From assembly GCA_029263855.1 (NCBI GenBank), contig JAJUFC010000014.1, positions 1 to 64,000 on the forward strand: a stretch of 64,000 bases of DNA, given 5' to 3'. Numbering within the stretch: position 1 is the stretch's first letter; every line of letters starts with the position of its first letter. This DNA comes from Candidatus Thermochlorobacteriaceae bacterium (GTDB lineage: Bacteria; Bacteroidota; Chlorobiia; Chlorobiales; Thermochlorobacteraceae). The translations under genes and the position numbers were made by a program. Under the pieces are notes generated by a model. That model was not told where the DNA came from and ran no database searches. It was given only the letters and a program-made list of their open reading frames with translations. Positions 1-7,401 of the stretch are shown here, piece after piece.

Positions 1-910
1 CAGCAACAGCCAATTGGACGGCGGAGAGCAATCAAGCGAATGCGCGGTTTGGCTATTCCGTTGCGTCGGCGGGCGATGTGAATGGGGACGGGTTCAGCGA
101 TGTGATTGTGGGTGCGTTGCGCTTTGACAACGGCGAGAGTGATGAAGGAGGCGCATATGCGTATCACGGCTCGGCGAGCGGGCTTTCTACCACGCCGAAT
201 TGGACGGCGGAGAGCAATCAAGCGGGTGCAATCTTTGGCGCTTCGGTTGCGTCGGCGGGCGATGTGAATGGCGATGGGTTCAGCGATGTGATTGTCGGCG
301 CGTATCTGTTTGACAACGGCGAAAGTGATGAAGGACGGGCGTTTGTGTATCACGGGTCGGCGAGCGGGCTTTCAGCGACAGCGAATTGGACGGCGGAGAG
401 CAATCAAGATTTTGCATACTTTGGCTATTCGGTTGCGTCGGCGGGCGATGTGAATGGGGACGGGTTTAGCGATGTGATTGTGGGCGCATATCGCTTTGAC
501 AACGGCGAGACCGATGAAGGACGGGCGTATGCGTATCACGGGTCGGCGAGCGGGCTGTCGGCAACAGCCAACTGGACGGCGGAGAGCAATCAAGTCGGTG
601 CGGAGTTTGGCTATTCCGTTGCGTCGGCGGGGGATGTCAATGGCGACGGGTTCAGCGATGTGATTGTCGGGGCGCGGTTCTTTGACAACGGGCAAATCGA
701 TGAAGGACGTGCGTTTGCGTATCACGGTTCGGCAAGCGGACTTTCCGCCTCGCCCAACTGGACGGCGGAGAGCAATCAAACGGATGCAAACTTTGGCATT
801 TCGGCATCGTCGGCGGGCGATGTGAATGGCGACGGGTTCAGCGATGTGATTGTCGGCGCATATCGTTTTGACAACGGGCAGACCGATGAAGGAGGCGCGT
901 TTGTCTATTA
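1..910 (+). repeat. 186-bp in-frame tandem repeats encoding FG-GAP units
   Basis: The codon after gat in the conserved GDVNGDG box starts at 78, 264, 450, 636 and 822, an exact 186-bp period (62 codons) over five visible copies. At least one more copy is likely beyond the left edge. Long stretches match exactly between copies, for example around tggacggcggagagcaatca, which points to recent expansion or homogenisation by recombination. Confidence 0.95.
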
Positions 911-1937
911 TGGCAACGAAGGCGGCGGTTTGCGCCAAGACCTGCGTCAGTTCCGCCCTTCCACCACCACGCCCATCGTGCCCGCCCTCAAAACCCAATC
1001 GCTCGCGGGCGTTACGCTCCGCAAACGCCAAAAGTCCATCGCGGGACGAAGCAACACCAAAATTCAAATTGAGGTCAAAACGCTGGGCACGCCGTTCAAC
1101 GGACTGGGCTTGCAAGAGACGAGTTTCGCCCTGCACGCCACGACGGGCACGCCGACGGACTTGACGGTCGGCAGTCTATCCAATCGGACGCTTTACAAGT
1201 GGCGGGTTCGGCAGGTAGAGCGACTGGGCGGCATCGGGCATCTTCTGCTGCCGCGCTCGCGGTGGTATTACCCTGCGGGCGTTGCGCCAACCGAAGCGCA
1301 CTTCCAAGTCTCTGATGACGATGCGCCGTTGCCTGTTGAGCTTATCGCCTTTTCACTCGTGCCAAAAGAACGCGGCATTTTTTTAGAGTGGCGGACGGCA
1401 TCGGAAGTCAATAACGCGGGTTTCATTATCAAGCGTAGCGTCAGCCGTTCAGGAGAGTATTCGGAAATTGCGTCATATCGCACCCACGAGGCGCTTCGCG
1501 GAGCGGGCGCTTCGCCATTGGGGAAAATCTATTCTTACTTTGATGATGACAGAACGCTTCAAGCAGGGCAAACTTACTTTTACAAACTTCTTGATGTGGA
1601 TTTTGACGGCGTTGTGACGGAACATCCTGTCAAAGAGATTACGTTTTTGCGTGAGTATATCCTGTCGCAGAACTATCCGAACCCGTTCAATCCGACGACG
1701 GCGATTAGTTACCAACTTCCTGTTGCGAGCGAGGTGTCGCTCAAACTCTACGATGTGCTCGGACGCGAAGTGATGGCGTTGGTGAATGGACGGCAAGCGG
1801 CGGGGTCATACAGCGTGTCGCTGAACGGGGCGAACTTATCAAGCGGCATTTATTTCTACCGCTTGCAAGCGAGCGCGACGAATGGAGCGTCAAGTTCAAA
1901 CTTCGTGGCGACGAAAAAGATGATGTTGGTGAAGTAA
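3..1937 (+). CDS. FG-GAP repeat protein with T9SS C-terminal sorting domain (5' truncated by window edge)
   Basis: The frame is open from the first bases, so the true start lies upstream; 644 residues are visible. The first ~300 residues are FG-GAP/integrin-alpha-like beta-propeller repeats of 62 residues, each with the calcium-loop motif DVNGDGFSDVIVGA followed by FDNG and a YHGSASGLS turn. A non-repetitive stretch rich in beta structure follows. The last 89 residues begin QNYPNPFNPTT and end KKMMLVK, the type A C-terminal signal that sends proteins through the type IX secretion system. The product is therefore probably exported to the cell surface or medium, and the propeller suggests adhesion or ligand binding; no catalytic motif was seen. 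The GTG at 78 is only an internal valine of the repeat. The repeats are nearly identical at DNA level. Confidence 0.9.
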   Translation, partial: ATANWTAESNQANARFGYSVASAGDVNGDGFSDVIVGALRFDNGESDEGGAYAYHGSASGLSTTPNWTAESNQAGAIFGASVASAGDVNGDGFSDVIVGAYLFDNGESDEGRAFVYHGSASGLSATANWTAESNQDFAYFGYSVASAGDVNGDGFSDVIVGAYRFDNGETDEGRAYAYHGSASGLSATANWTAESNQVGAEFGYSVASAGDVNGDGFSDVIVGARFFDNGQIDEGRAFAYHGSASGLSASPNWTAESNQTDANFGISASSAGDVNGDGFSDVIVGAYRFDNGQTDEGGAFVYYGNEGGGLRQDLRQFRPSTTTPIVPALKTQSLAGVTLRKRQKSIAGRSNTKIQIEVKTLGTPFNGLGLQETSFALHATTGTPTDLTVGSLSNRTLYKWRVRQVERLGGIGHLLLPRSRWYYPAGVAPTEAHFQVSDDDAPLPVELIAFSLVPKERGIFLEWRTASEVNNAGFIIKRSVSRSGEYSEIASYRTHEALRGAGASPLGKIYSYFDDDRTLQAGQTYFYKLLDVDFDGVVTEHPVKEITFLREYILSQNYPNPFNPTTAISYQLPVASEVSLKLYDVLGREVMALVNGRQAAGSYSVSLNGANLSSGIYFYRLQASATNGASSSNFVATKKMMLVK

Positions 1938-1973
1938 AATCGGGTGTTGTTTTGACTGTGTTCTTTGCCATTT

Positions 1974-2015
1974 CGAACACAAGTGAAGAATCCGTTTGGG
2001 TTCTTCGCTTGTTCG
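1974..2015. repeat. Imperfect palindrome, member of a dispersed intergenic family
   Basis: The left arm starts cgaacacaagtgaagaatcc (1974-1993). The right arm, gggttcttcgcttgttcg (1998-2015), is its near reverse complement with a 2-nt bulge and a GTTT-type loop. It lies 37 bp after the FG-GAP gene stop and could help end transcription, but no clear T-run follows. The left arm matches 15 of 20 bases of a palindrome arm at 62656-62675. Confidence 0.6.
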
Positions 2016-2111
2016 ATTTGAAATTACCCTTAAATCCTCTACTCTCGCCTTTTCAGCGTATTGTTTTTTTGGATTAACTTGCCGCTGTTCGTTCACCAAC
2101 AAACCATAGTT

Positions 2112-3485
2112 ATGAAAGCTATTTTTGCACTCTTCACAATTCTTTCATTTCCCACACTGCTCTTCGCGCAAGCAGGCTCATTCAGCGACGCCTACCTTTT
2201 GTATCAAACTGACCCCAGAGAAGTTAGAGGCGGCGGCGGCTTGGGCATTACAAGTTTCGGCAACGATGTCTTTTATACGCTGAATTTTTCGCCTGACCTC
2301 GCTTTTGGCAAAGTCGGCATCGGGCTTGACATCAACCTGCGCATCAGCCAAAGCGGACAACTTCGCCAAGAAGATTGGAACGACGGCATTTCATCATACC
2401 TGCGCCTCATTCGCTATGTGCGATACGGCAACAAGCGCGATAGCCTTTATGTTCGCGTCGGGCAGTTGGACTTTACGCGACTTGGGCATGGGTCAATCGT
2501 TAATTTTTATCGCAATAACGGCAGTTACGACGCGCGGCGCGTTGGCGTGGAGTTCGATATGGATTTCGGAAACTACGGCTTTGAATCGATGGTCAGCGAC
2601 CTCTCGAATTTCAACATCGTTGGGATTCGCGCTTACAATCGTCCGCTGTTTTCAACCGACATTCCAATTCTTTCCAATTTGCAAATCGGCGCGAGTTATG
2701 TGGCGGATTTCAGCAGTCAAGCCAATGTCGTAAGAGGCGGCGGACTTGTAGCCAAATCCAACAGCCGCGAATTGTTTTTTGATTCGCTCGCCATTCGCCG
2801 TGGGAACTTGACGGTCGTTGGTCTCGATGCGGGCTTGCCGCTCTTGCGCTCGCCGATTTTTGAGTTGGACGCTTATATTGATTTTGCGAAGATTATCGGC
2901 TATGGTTCAGGCTTTGCGGCTGGGGTTGTCGGGACGATTCCGAATGTCTTGGGGGTCATCAACATTTCATCGCGCTTGGAGCATCGCGTCGTTGGCAATC
3001 AATTTCAATTCGCCTACTTCGACGCGCTCTACGAACAAGACCGATTCCTCTCGTTTGAGAACGGTCAAATCATCACGCGCGCCAATGAGCTTGCCAATTT
3101 TAGCGCGCCTGGGCCGGGCGTTTATGGCGATTTAGGCGGTAGCATTTTAGGCAAAGTTCGTTTGTTCGGAAGTTACCAACGGCTTTATCGCACGCCGCGC
3201 GGCGGACAGCTCCACTTGGGTGCAAGGCTGACCGAACTCATTCCGTCCGTGCTTTTCCGCGCCGATTACTACAAGCGCGACATCGGATTTGAAACCGACC
3301 TGTTCACGCTCGACGACCGAAGCCTTTCCATCGTAGAATTGGGCTACTTCCCGTATCCGTATTTGCTTCTTTCCGTGATTTATCAATGGACTTATCTTGC
3401 GGTTCGCGACGATGGCGGCAGAATTTTGCGCTACGACCCTGTTCGCCGCGTCGAGCCGCGCGTTACGTTTCAATTCAACTTTTAA
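2112..3485 (+). CDS. Outer-membrane beta-barrel protein of unknown function
   Basis: The product has 457 residues from the ATG at 2112. That start places a clean signal peptide (MKAIFALFTILSFPTLLFAQ) at the N-terminus. The longer reading from 2061 would bury it behind 17 residues, so the internal ATG is preferred. The mature part alternates hydrophobic and polar residues with many Tyr/Gly turns and ends RVTFQFNF. The terminal phenylalanine is typical of BAM-inserted barrels. No named family was recognised. The stop is only 12 bp before nnr, so the genes may share a transcript. Confidence 0.75.
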   Translation: MKAIFALFTILSFPTLLFAQAGSFSDAYLLYQTDPREVRGGGGLGITSFGNDVFYTLNFSPDLAFGKVGIGLDINLRISQSGQLRQEDWNDGISSYLRLIRYVRYGNKRDSLYVRVGQLDFTRLGHGSIVNFYRNNGSYDARRVGVEFDMDFGNYGFESMVSDLSNFNIVGIRAYNRPLFSTDIPILSNLQIGASYVADFSSQANVVRGGGLVAKSNSRELFFDSLAIRRGNLTVVGLDAGLPLLRSPIFELDAYIDFAKIIGYGSGFAAGVVGTIPNVLGVINISSRLEHRVVGNQFQFAYFDALYEQDRFLSFENGQIITRANELANFSAPGPGVYGDLGGSILGKVRLFGSYQRLYRTPRGGQLHLGARLTELIPSVLFRADYYKRDIGFETDLFTLDDRSLSIVELGYFPYPYLLLSVIYQWTYLAVRDDGGRILRYDPVRRVEPRVTFQFNF

Positions 3486-3497
3486 TTCGCATCGCTA

Positions 3498-5138
3498 ATG
3501 TTGCCCATTCTCACTGCGCAAGAAATGCGCGAAGTCGATTACGACGCCGTCATCAAACTTCGCATCACGGAAAAACAACTCATGGAACTTGCGGGAAAAG
3601 AATCCTGCAACATCTTGCTTGAAAAATTTAGTTCTCTTGTTGGAAAATCAGTGCTCGTCTTGTGTGGCAAAGGCAACAACGGCGGCGACGGCATTGTGCT
3701 GGCGCGTCATCTTATCAATCACGGCGCGCAGGTCGATTTAGCCTATCTTTGCAAAACGGACTTGCTTAAACAAGACGGTGCCGCCTCGCTCAAAATCCTT
3801 ACGCAGTATGTTTCCTACACCGACTCGTTCCGCATTTTCGAAGCCGACGAATTTTTGCCCGAAGTCATTTATACCAAACGCTACGACCTTATCGTTGATG
3901 CCATTTTAGGCACAGGCTATAAGCGCACCGACCACCCCAAAGGCATCAAACGCCGTGAAGCCAATAATCCTTATTTGCCGAACATCTCCGAAGAGCGATT
4001 GTCCGAGCCTGAAAAGCAAGCCTTTGAACTTGCGACCGAATTGCGCCCGTCGCTCTCGCCGCTGATTCAAGAAGCCGTTTCGCTCATCAATCACAAGAAG
4101 CGGCATTATGGTTCGTTTGTCGTTGCGCTCGATTCTCCGACGGGCTTGGACAGCACGACGGGCGAAGCCGAAACGCCGTGCGTCGAGGCCGATTTGACGA
4201 TTGCGCTCGCGTTTTTGAAGTCGGGATTTTTCTTCGGAAGAGGTCGCGAAGCTTGCGGTGAAATTCGCGTGGCGGATATTTCCATTCCGTCGTTTCTCGT
4301 CAAGCCTGATGCAATGCGTCTGATTGACGACGATTTCGTTTCCGCACATTTGCCTGTGCGCGCCAAGCAAAGCGCGAAACACTTGAACGGAAAGGTCTTA
4401 ATCGTTGCGGGCAATCAAAGCGAAGACGCCTCTATGATGGGCGCGCTTCTGCTTTCGCTGCGCGCAACGCTCAAATGCGGAGCAGGCTATGTGTGCGCCG
4501 CTGTTCCGCCTTCGGCATTTAACCTTGTTCATAGCCTCGTGCCCGAAGCCATTTTAATCACACAAACTGAATCTGCGATTCTTGAAAAACTTGAATGGGC
4601 AGACGCTGTGCTCATCGGTTGCGGATTTGGCAGAACGCCTGAACGCCAAGCCTTCATCGCCAAACTGCTCACCTCCCCACTGCTTGCGCAAAAAAAACTC
4701 GTGCTCGATGCCGACGCGCTTTACGCGATTTCCGAGTTAGATTTGCTTTTGCAACTTCAACTTCAAAACGCCATTCTCACGCCACACTTAGGTGAGTTTT
4801 CTCGTTTGATTCAAACGCCTATCCGAAGCATTGATGCCGACCGACTTTTCTACGTCAAATCGTTTGTGGAAGAGTTCGGAATTGGATTATTGCTGAAAGG
4901 CGCGCCAACCCTCATTGCGTCCAAAGGCAATCTTTACCTTTCCGACACCGGCACCGAAGCCCTCGCCACAGCAGGCACAGGCGACGTGCTTGCAGGCATG
5001 ATTACTTCCTTTGCGGCACAAGGTCTCCCGCTCAACATTGCGGCGGCGGTTTCTGCTCATCTACACGGCGTTGCAGGACGCAAAGCCAGCGAAACCATTC
5101 ACAACCCTTCCGCAGGTGATGTTCTCGACGCGCTCTGA
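3498..5138 (+). CDS. nnr: Bifunctional NAD(P)H-hydrate epimerase / ADP-dependent NAD(P)H-hydrate dehydratase
   Basis: This cytoplasmic repair enzyme acts on damaged, hydrated NADH and NADPH. The N-terminal YjeF-N epimerase domain (about 1-285) carries the nucleotide loop GKGNNGGDG at residues 57-65 and the conserved region ALDSPTGLDS near 210-219. The C-terminal ribokinase-like dehydratase domain (about 290-546) contains NAILTPHLGEF and the ATP/ADP loop AGTGDVLAG at 492-500. Length is 546 residues against roughly 490-520 for most fused homologues. The excess lies between GTGYKR (138-143) and the ALDSPTG segment, where a charged, helix-rich stretch replaces the usual short linker. The start is 12 bp after the barrel gene and the end overlaps the DUF2085 gene. 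Confidence 0.95.
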   Translation: MLPILTAQEMREVDYDAVIKLRITEKQLMELAGKESCNILLEKFSSLVGKSVLVLCGKGNNGGDGIVLARHLINHGAQVDLAYLCKTDLLKQDGAASLKILTQYVSYTDSFRIFEADEFLPEVIYTKRYDLIVDAILGTGYKRTDHPKGIKRREANNPYLPNISEERLSEPEKQAFELATELRPSLSPLIQEAVSLINHKKRHYGSFVVALDSPTGLDSTTGEAETPCVEADLTIALAFLKSGFFFGRGREACGEIRVADISIPSFLVKPDAMRLIDDDFVSAHLPVRAKQSAKHLNGKVLIVAGNQSEDASMMGALLLSLRATLKCGAGYVCAAVPPSAFNLVHSLVPEAILITQTESAILEKLEWADAVLIGCGFGRTPERQAFIAKLLTSPLLAQKKLVLDADALYAISELDLLLQLQLQNAILTPHLGEFSRLIQTPIRSIDADRLFYVKSFVEEFGIGLLLKGAPTLIASKGNLYLSDTGTEALATAGTGDVLAGMITSFAAQGLPLNIAAAVSAHLHGVAGRKASETIHNPSAGDVLDAL

Positions 5139-5601
5139 TGTTTTGATTCGGCTTCTGCCCCGATTACTTGTCGCAAGCGTGATGCTGATTCTTCTTGCAT
5201 TGTCAATTTTTGCGCCGCTCGAAGCCGCACGCGGAAACACGGCTTATTACGCGCTCTTTCATGGCGTCTGTCATCAAAAGGCGCATCGCTGTTTCGAACT
5301 GTTTGGATTTCCGATGGCGATTTGCGCTCGATGCGCGTCGATTTATCTCGGAATCGCCGTCGGCGCGCTTTTTCTGCCAACGTTCAATTCGGAAAATCGC
5401 CGTAGATACTTGATTTTATTGGGCGTTTCGGGCGCGCTGGTTGGAATTGACGTCGTTTGCGGTTACTTACACATTTATCACAACGTCTTTGAAACGCGAA
5501 TTATCACGGGGTTTCTTGTGGGCTTGCCACTCGGCGCGATGAGCACTGCGGCGGCGCTGGACTTATTGAAGAAAAAATCTACGTCTTCAACAGCGATTTG
5601 A
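5119..5601 (+). CDS. DUF2085 family integral membrane protein
   Basis: The product has about 160 residues from the ATG at 5119, which overlaps the 3' end of nnr by 20 bp; a TTG at 5143 is an alternative start. The pattern CHQ...RCF...GFPMAICARC followed by a membrane helix is the signature of DUF2085, a small multi-spanning family of unknown function. The cysteines and histidine could bind a metal, which is an inference. Three or four hydrophobic segments are visible. The overlap suggests translational coupling with nnr. The 3' end runs 23 bp into the convergent BFD-like gene. Confidence 0.8.
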   Translation: MFSTRSDVLIRLLPRLLVASVMLILLALSIFAPLEAARGNTAYYALFHGVCHQKAHRCFELFGFPMAICARCASIYLGIAVGALFLPTFNSENRRRYLILLGVSGALVGIDVVCGYLHIYHNVFETRIITGFLVGLPLGAMSTAAALDLLKKKSTSSTAI

Positions 5602-5845
5602 CTTCTTGCACATTCGGTATGTAGGGGAACATCGTCTTTCCGGTTTCAATCATCTTTTGCACGTAGGGAACGCACATCTTGCACTTTTCTCCGAACACGA
5701 CTTCGCATTTCAATTCTTCAAAGGTCGTTAGGTTTTTTGATTGCATGATGCGCTTCAAATTTTCAAGCGATTGATTAAAACAGACACAACGAGTAACCAC
5801 GAGCAAGGAAGGTAAAGGTTTCTTGAAATGCAAGGTTCGGTTCAA
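5579..5845 (-). CDS. BFD-like [2Fe-2S]-binding protein
   Basis: The product has 88 residues and resembles bacterioferritin-associated ferredoxin. The pattern is Cys20-x-Cys22 (TRCVCFN), then about 32 residues, then Cys55-x2-Cys58 (FGEKCKMCVPYV), the ligand spacing of the fer2_BFD domain. An extra Cys sits at 47. Such proteins bind a [2Fe-2S] cluster and act in electron transfer or iron handling; the partner here is unknown. The given start is a TTG that directly follows the TAA of the upstream barrel gene, so co-translation is likely. A GTG 15 codons later is an alternative. The 3' end overlaps the convergent DUF2085 gene. Confidence 0.7.
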   Translation of the reverse strand: MNRTLHFKKPLPSLLVVTRCVCFNQSLENLKRIMQSKNLTTFEELKCEVVFGEKCKMCVPYVQKMIETGKTMFPYIPNVQEVKSLLKT

Positions 5846-6625
5846 TTAAAAGAGCCGAATTCCTGTTGTGAAGAAAATGCCGAATGCGTTGGCGTTGTTG
5901 AGCATCATATATCGCGCATCGAGACCGAAGGTTAAACCGCGCACGATGTTCAGATTGTCAAATCGATAGTAAAGCACGTTGCCCGCCGTTCCGAATAGGT
6001 TCATTCCTGGTTGCGGAAGAGCCACGTTATTGCGGTTCTGAACGCCGAATGAGCGGACATCTTCTTCGATGAAACCAACGTCTGCGAACCCAATCGCAAG
6101 ATAAGGACGGTTATAAAAAGTTAGCCCAAGCAATTTGAAGTTGGTTTCATAGCCAATTTCAACATTTCCCGATTGTATGAGGGCGCTCATCGCCGTAGGG
6201 TTTGTGCCAAAGGTTGGGGATTGCGGATTGAAAAATGTCGGACTAATGCTGATTTGATACGAGCCGCCGAGATACAAACCGTTTTCAAAGATGTAGCCCA
6301 CACGTGGCGCGGCACTAAACCCGAAGAGCGCGCCGAAGCCGTAGCCTGTGGCTTGCATGAAGGTAAAGCCTGATGTTCTTCCTGAACCTGAACCGCGCAG
6401 GAAGGTTGGTGCGGATTGCTCGCGCGATTCAAGTTGGGAGTTGCTCGTGGTGCTTTCGTTTGAACTTGATATTTTTCGTTCGCCTTGTAGGAGTTGGGGC
6501 GCGGCGGAGTTTGTAACGGTTTCGGTGGCATTTTTTTTCGTTGCCTTTCCGCCGAATAAATCGACTTGTGCAAAGAGCGTTGTCGCCGCCATCAACGCAA
6601 TTCCAACAAGAATTAACTTTTTCAT
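5846..6625 (-). CDS. Predicted outer-membrane beta-barrel protein
   Basis: The product has 259 residues. A signal peptide covers residues 1-19 (ending TTLFAQ) and is followed by a Ser/Thr/Asn/Glu-rich linker to about residue 80. The rest alternates aromatic and glycine residues and ends TTGIRLF with a terminal Phe, as in small barrels. No named family was recognised. The start is well supported: AAAGGAG (6633-6639 on the complement) lies about 7 nt before the ATG, one of the clearest Shine-Dalgarno sites in the window. A plausible promoter lies upstream at 6655-6684. The TAA abuts the TTG of the BFD-like gene. Confidence 0.75.
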   Translation of the reverse strand: MKKLILVGIALMAATTLFAQVDLFGGKATKKNATETVTNSAAPQLLQGERKISSSNESTTSNSQLESREQSAPTFLRGSGSGRTSGFTFMQATGYGFGALFGFSAAPRVGYIFENGLYLGGSYQISISPTFFNPQSPTFGTNPTAMSALIQSGNVEIGYETNFKLLGLTFYNRPYLAIGFADVGFIEEDVRSFGVQNRNNVALPQPGMNLFGTAGNVLYYRFDNLNIVRGLTFGLDARYMMLNNANAFGIFFTTGIRLF

Positions 6626-6654
6626 CGTGTTGCTCCTTTCAAAGAAATTTCGTT

Positions 6655-6684
6655 AAGATACGCACATAACGAGATAAGTTTCAA
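6655..6684 (-). promoter_or_regulatory. Candidate promoter for the barrel/BFD operon
   Basis: On the complement, TTGAAA (6679-6684) is separated by 18 nt from TATCTT (6655-6660), 30 nt upstream of the ATG at 6625, with the strong Shine-Dalgarno in between. The same TATCTT hexamer occurs in the candidate promoter of the polysaccharide operon. This is a pattern match only. Confidence 0.4.
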
Positions 6685-6694
6685 TCCAAAATCA

Positions 6695-7339
6695 ATGCCA
6701 TCGCTTCGCGCCGACGTGCTCAAAAAAGTCTACGACCGTAAAATCATTTTTCAGAATGTTTCGTTTTCGCTTGCACCGCAGGAGTGGTTGGCGATTACAG
6801 GCGCGAACGGAAGTGGGAAATCGACGCTTCTGAAAATTCTCGCCGCACAGGCGTCTGCAACTTCTGGCACGGTTACTTACACACTTGACGGTGCGACTTC
6901 TACACCTGAACAAACACGCCCACATATTGGCTTTGTTTCGCCTTACCTTAACTTTTACGATGAACTTTCAGGAATTGAAAATGTCTCGTTTGCGTTGCGT
7001 GCAAAAGGATTGCCTCTTTTGAAGCGTGAACTTGATGAACTTTTTGATTACTTTCGCTTGTCCGAGGCAAAATTGAAGCGCGTCAAAGCCTACTCTTCGG
7101 GCATGATTCAGCGACTTCGATTCATTCAAGCCTTTGCATCAAACCCAAAGTTTCTTTTTCTTGATGAGCCGACCGCAACGCTCGACGATGATGGAAAATC
7201 TTTATTTTGGAATAAACTCAATCAACTTATCTCGCAAACCGTTATCGTGATTGCAAGCAACGACCACGATGAAATCGCTCACTGCACAACTCGACTTTGT
7301 ATCGAAGCATTCAAGCCCACAAAAAAAATACTTTCCTGA
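6695..7339 (+). CDS. ABC transporter ATP-binding protein (CcmA-like), no partner nearby
   Basis: This 214-residue nucleotide-binding domain has Walker A GANGSGKST, a divergent signature motif YSSGMIQRLR in place of LSGGQ, Walker B FLFLDEPTATLDD and an H-loop histidine in ASNDHDEI. Short stand-alone ATPases with this form of signature resemble CcmA of heme export and related small exporters. No permease gene or cytochrome-maturation gene flanks it, so the substrate cannot be given. Its start is 69 bp from the divergent barrel gene, and rnr follows 62 bp downstream on the same strand. Confidence 0.85.
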   Translation: MPSLRADVLKKVYDRKIIFQNVSFSLAPQEWLAITGANGSGKSTLLKILAAQASATSGTVTYTLDGATSTPEQTRPHIGFVSPYLNFYDELSGIENVSFALRAKGLPLLKRELDELFDYFRLSEAKLKRVKAYSSGMIQRLRFIQAFASNPKFLFLDEPTATLDDDGKSLFWNKLNQLISQTVIVIASNDHDEIAHCTTRLCIEAFKPTKKILS

Positions 7340-7401
7340 AACGACTGTGTTCATTTTCATGCTCACTCCTATAACCGTCCTTCCTATTCAATTTATCAGC
7401 C

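Noticed and set aside
1-910. Regular repeats that could suggest a CRISPR array
   Set aside because: The period is an exact multiple of three, the frame is open throughout and the translation is FG-GAP repeats; there are no distinct spacers.
372-1136. 254-residue open frame on the minus strand
   Set aside because: It lies antisense to the FG-GAP repeats and mirrors their codon pattern; no protein-family likeness.
1974-2015. Hairpin after the FG-GAP gene as a rho-independent terminator
   Set aside because: No T-run follows on the plus strand and the arm resembles another intergenic palindrome, so it is listed as a repeat.
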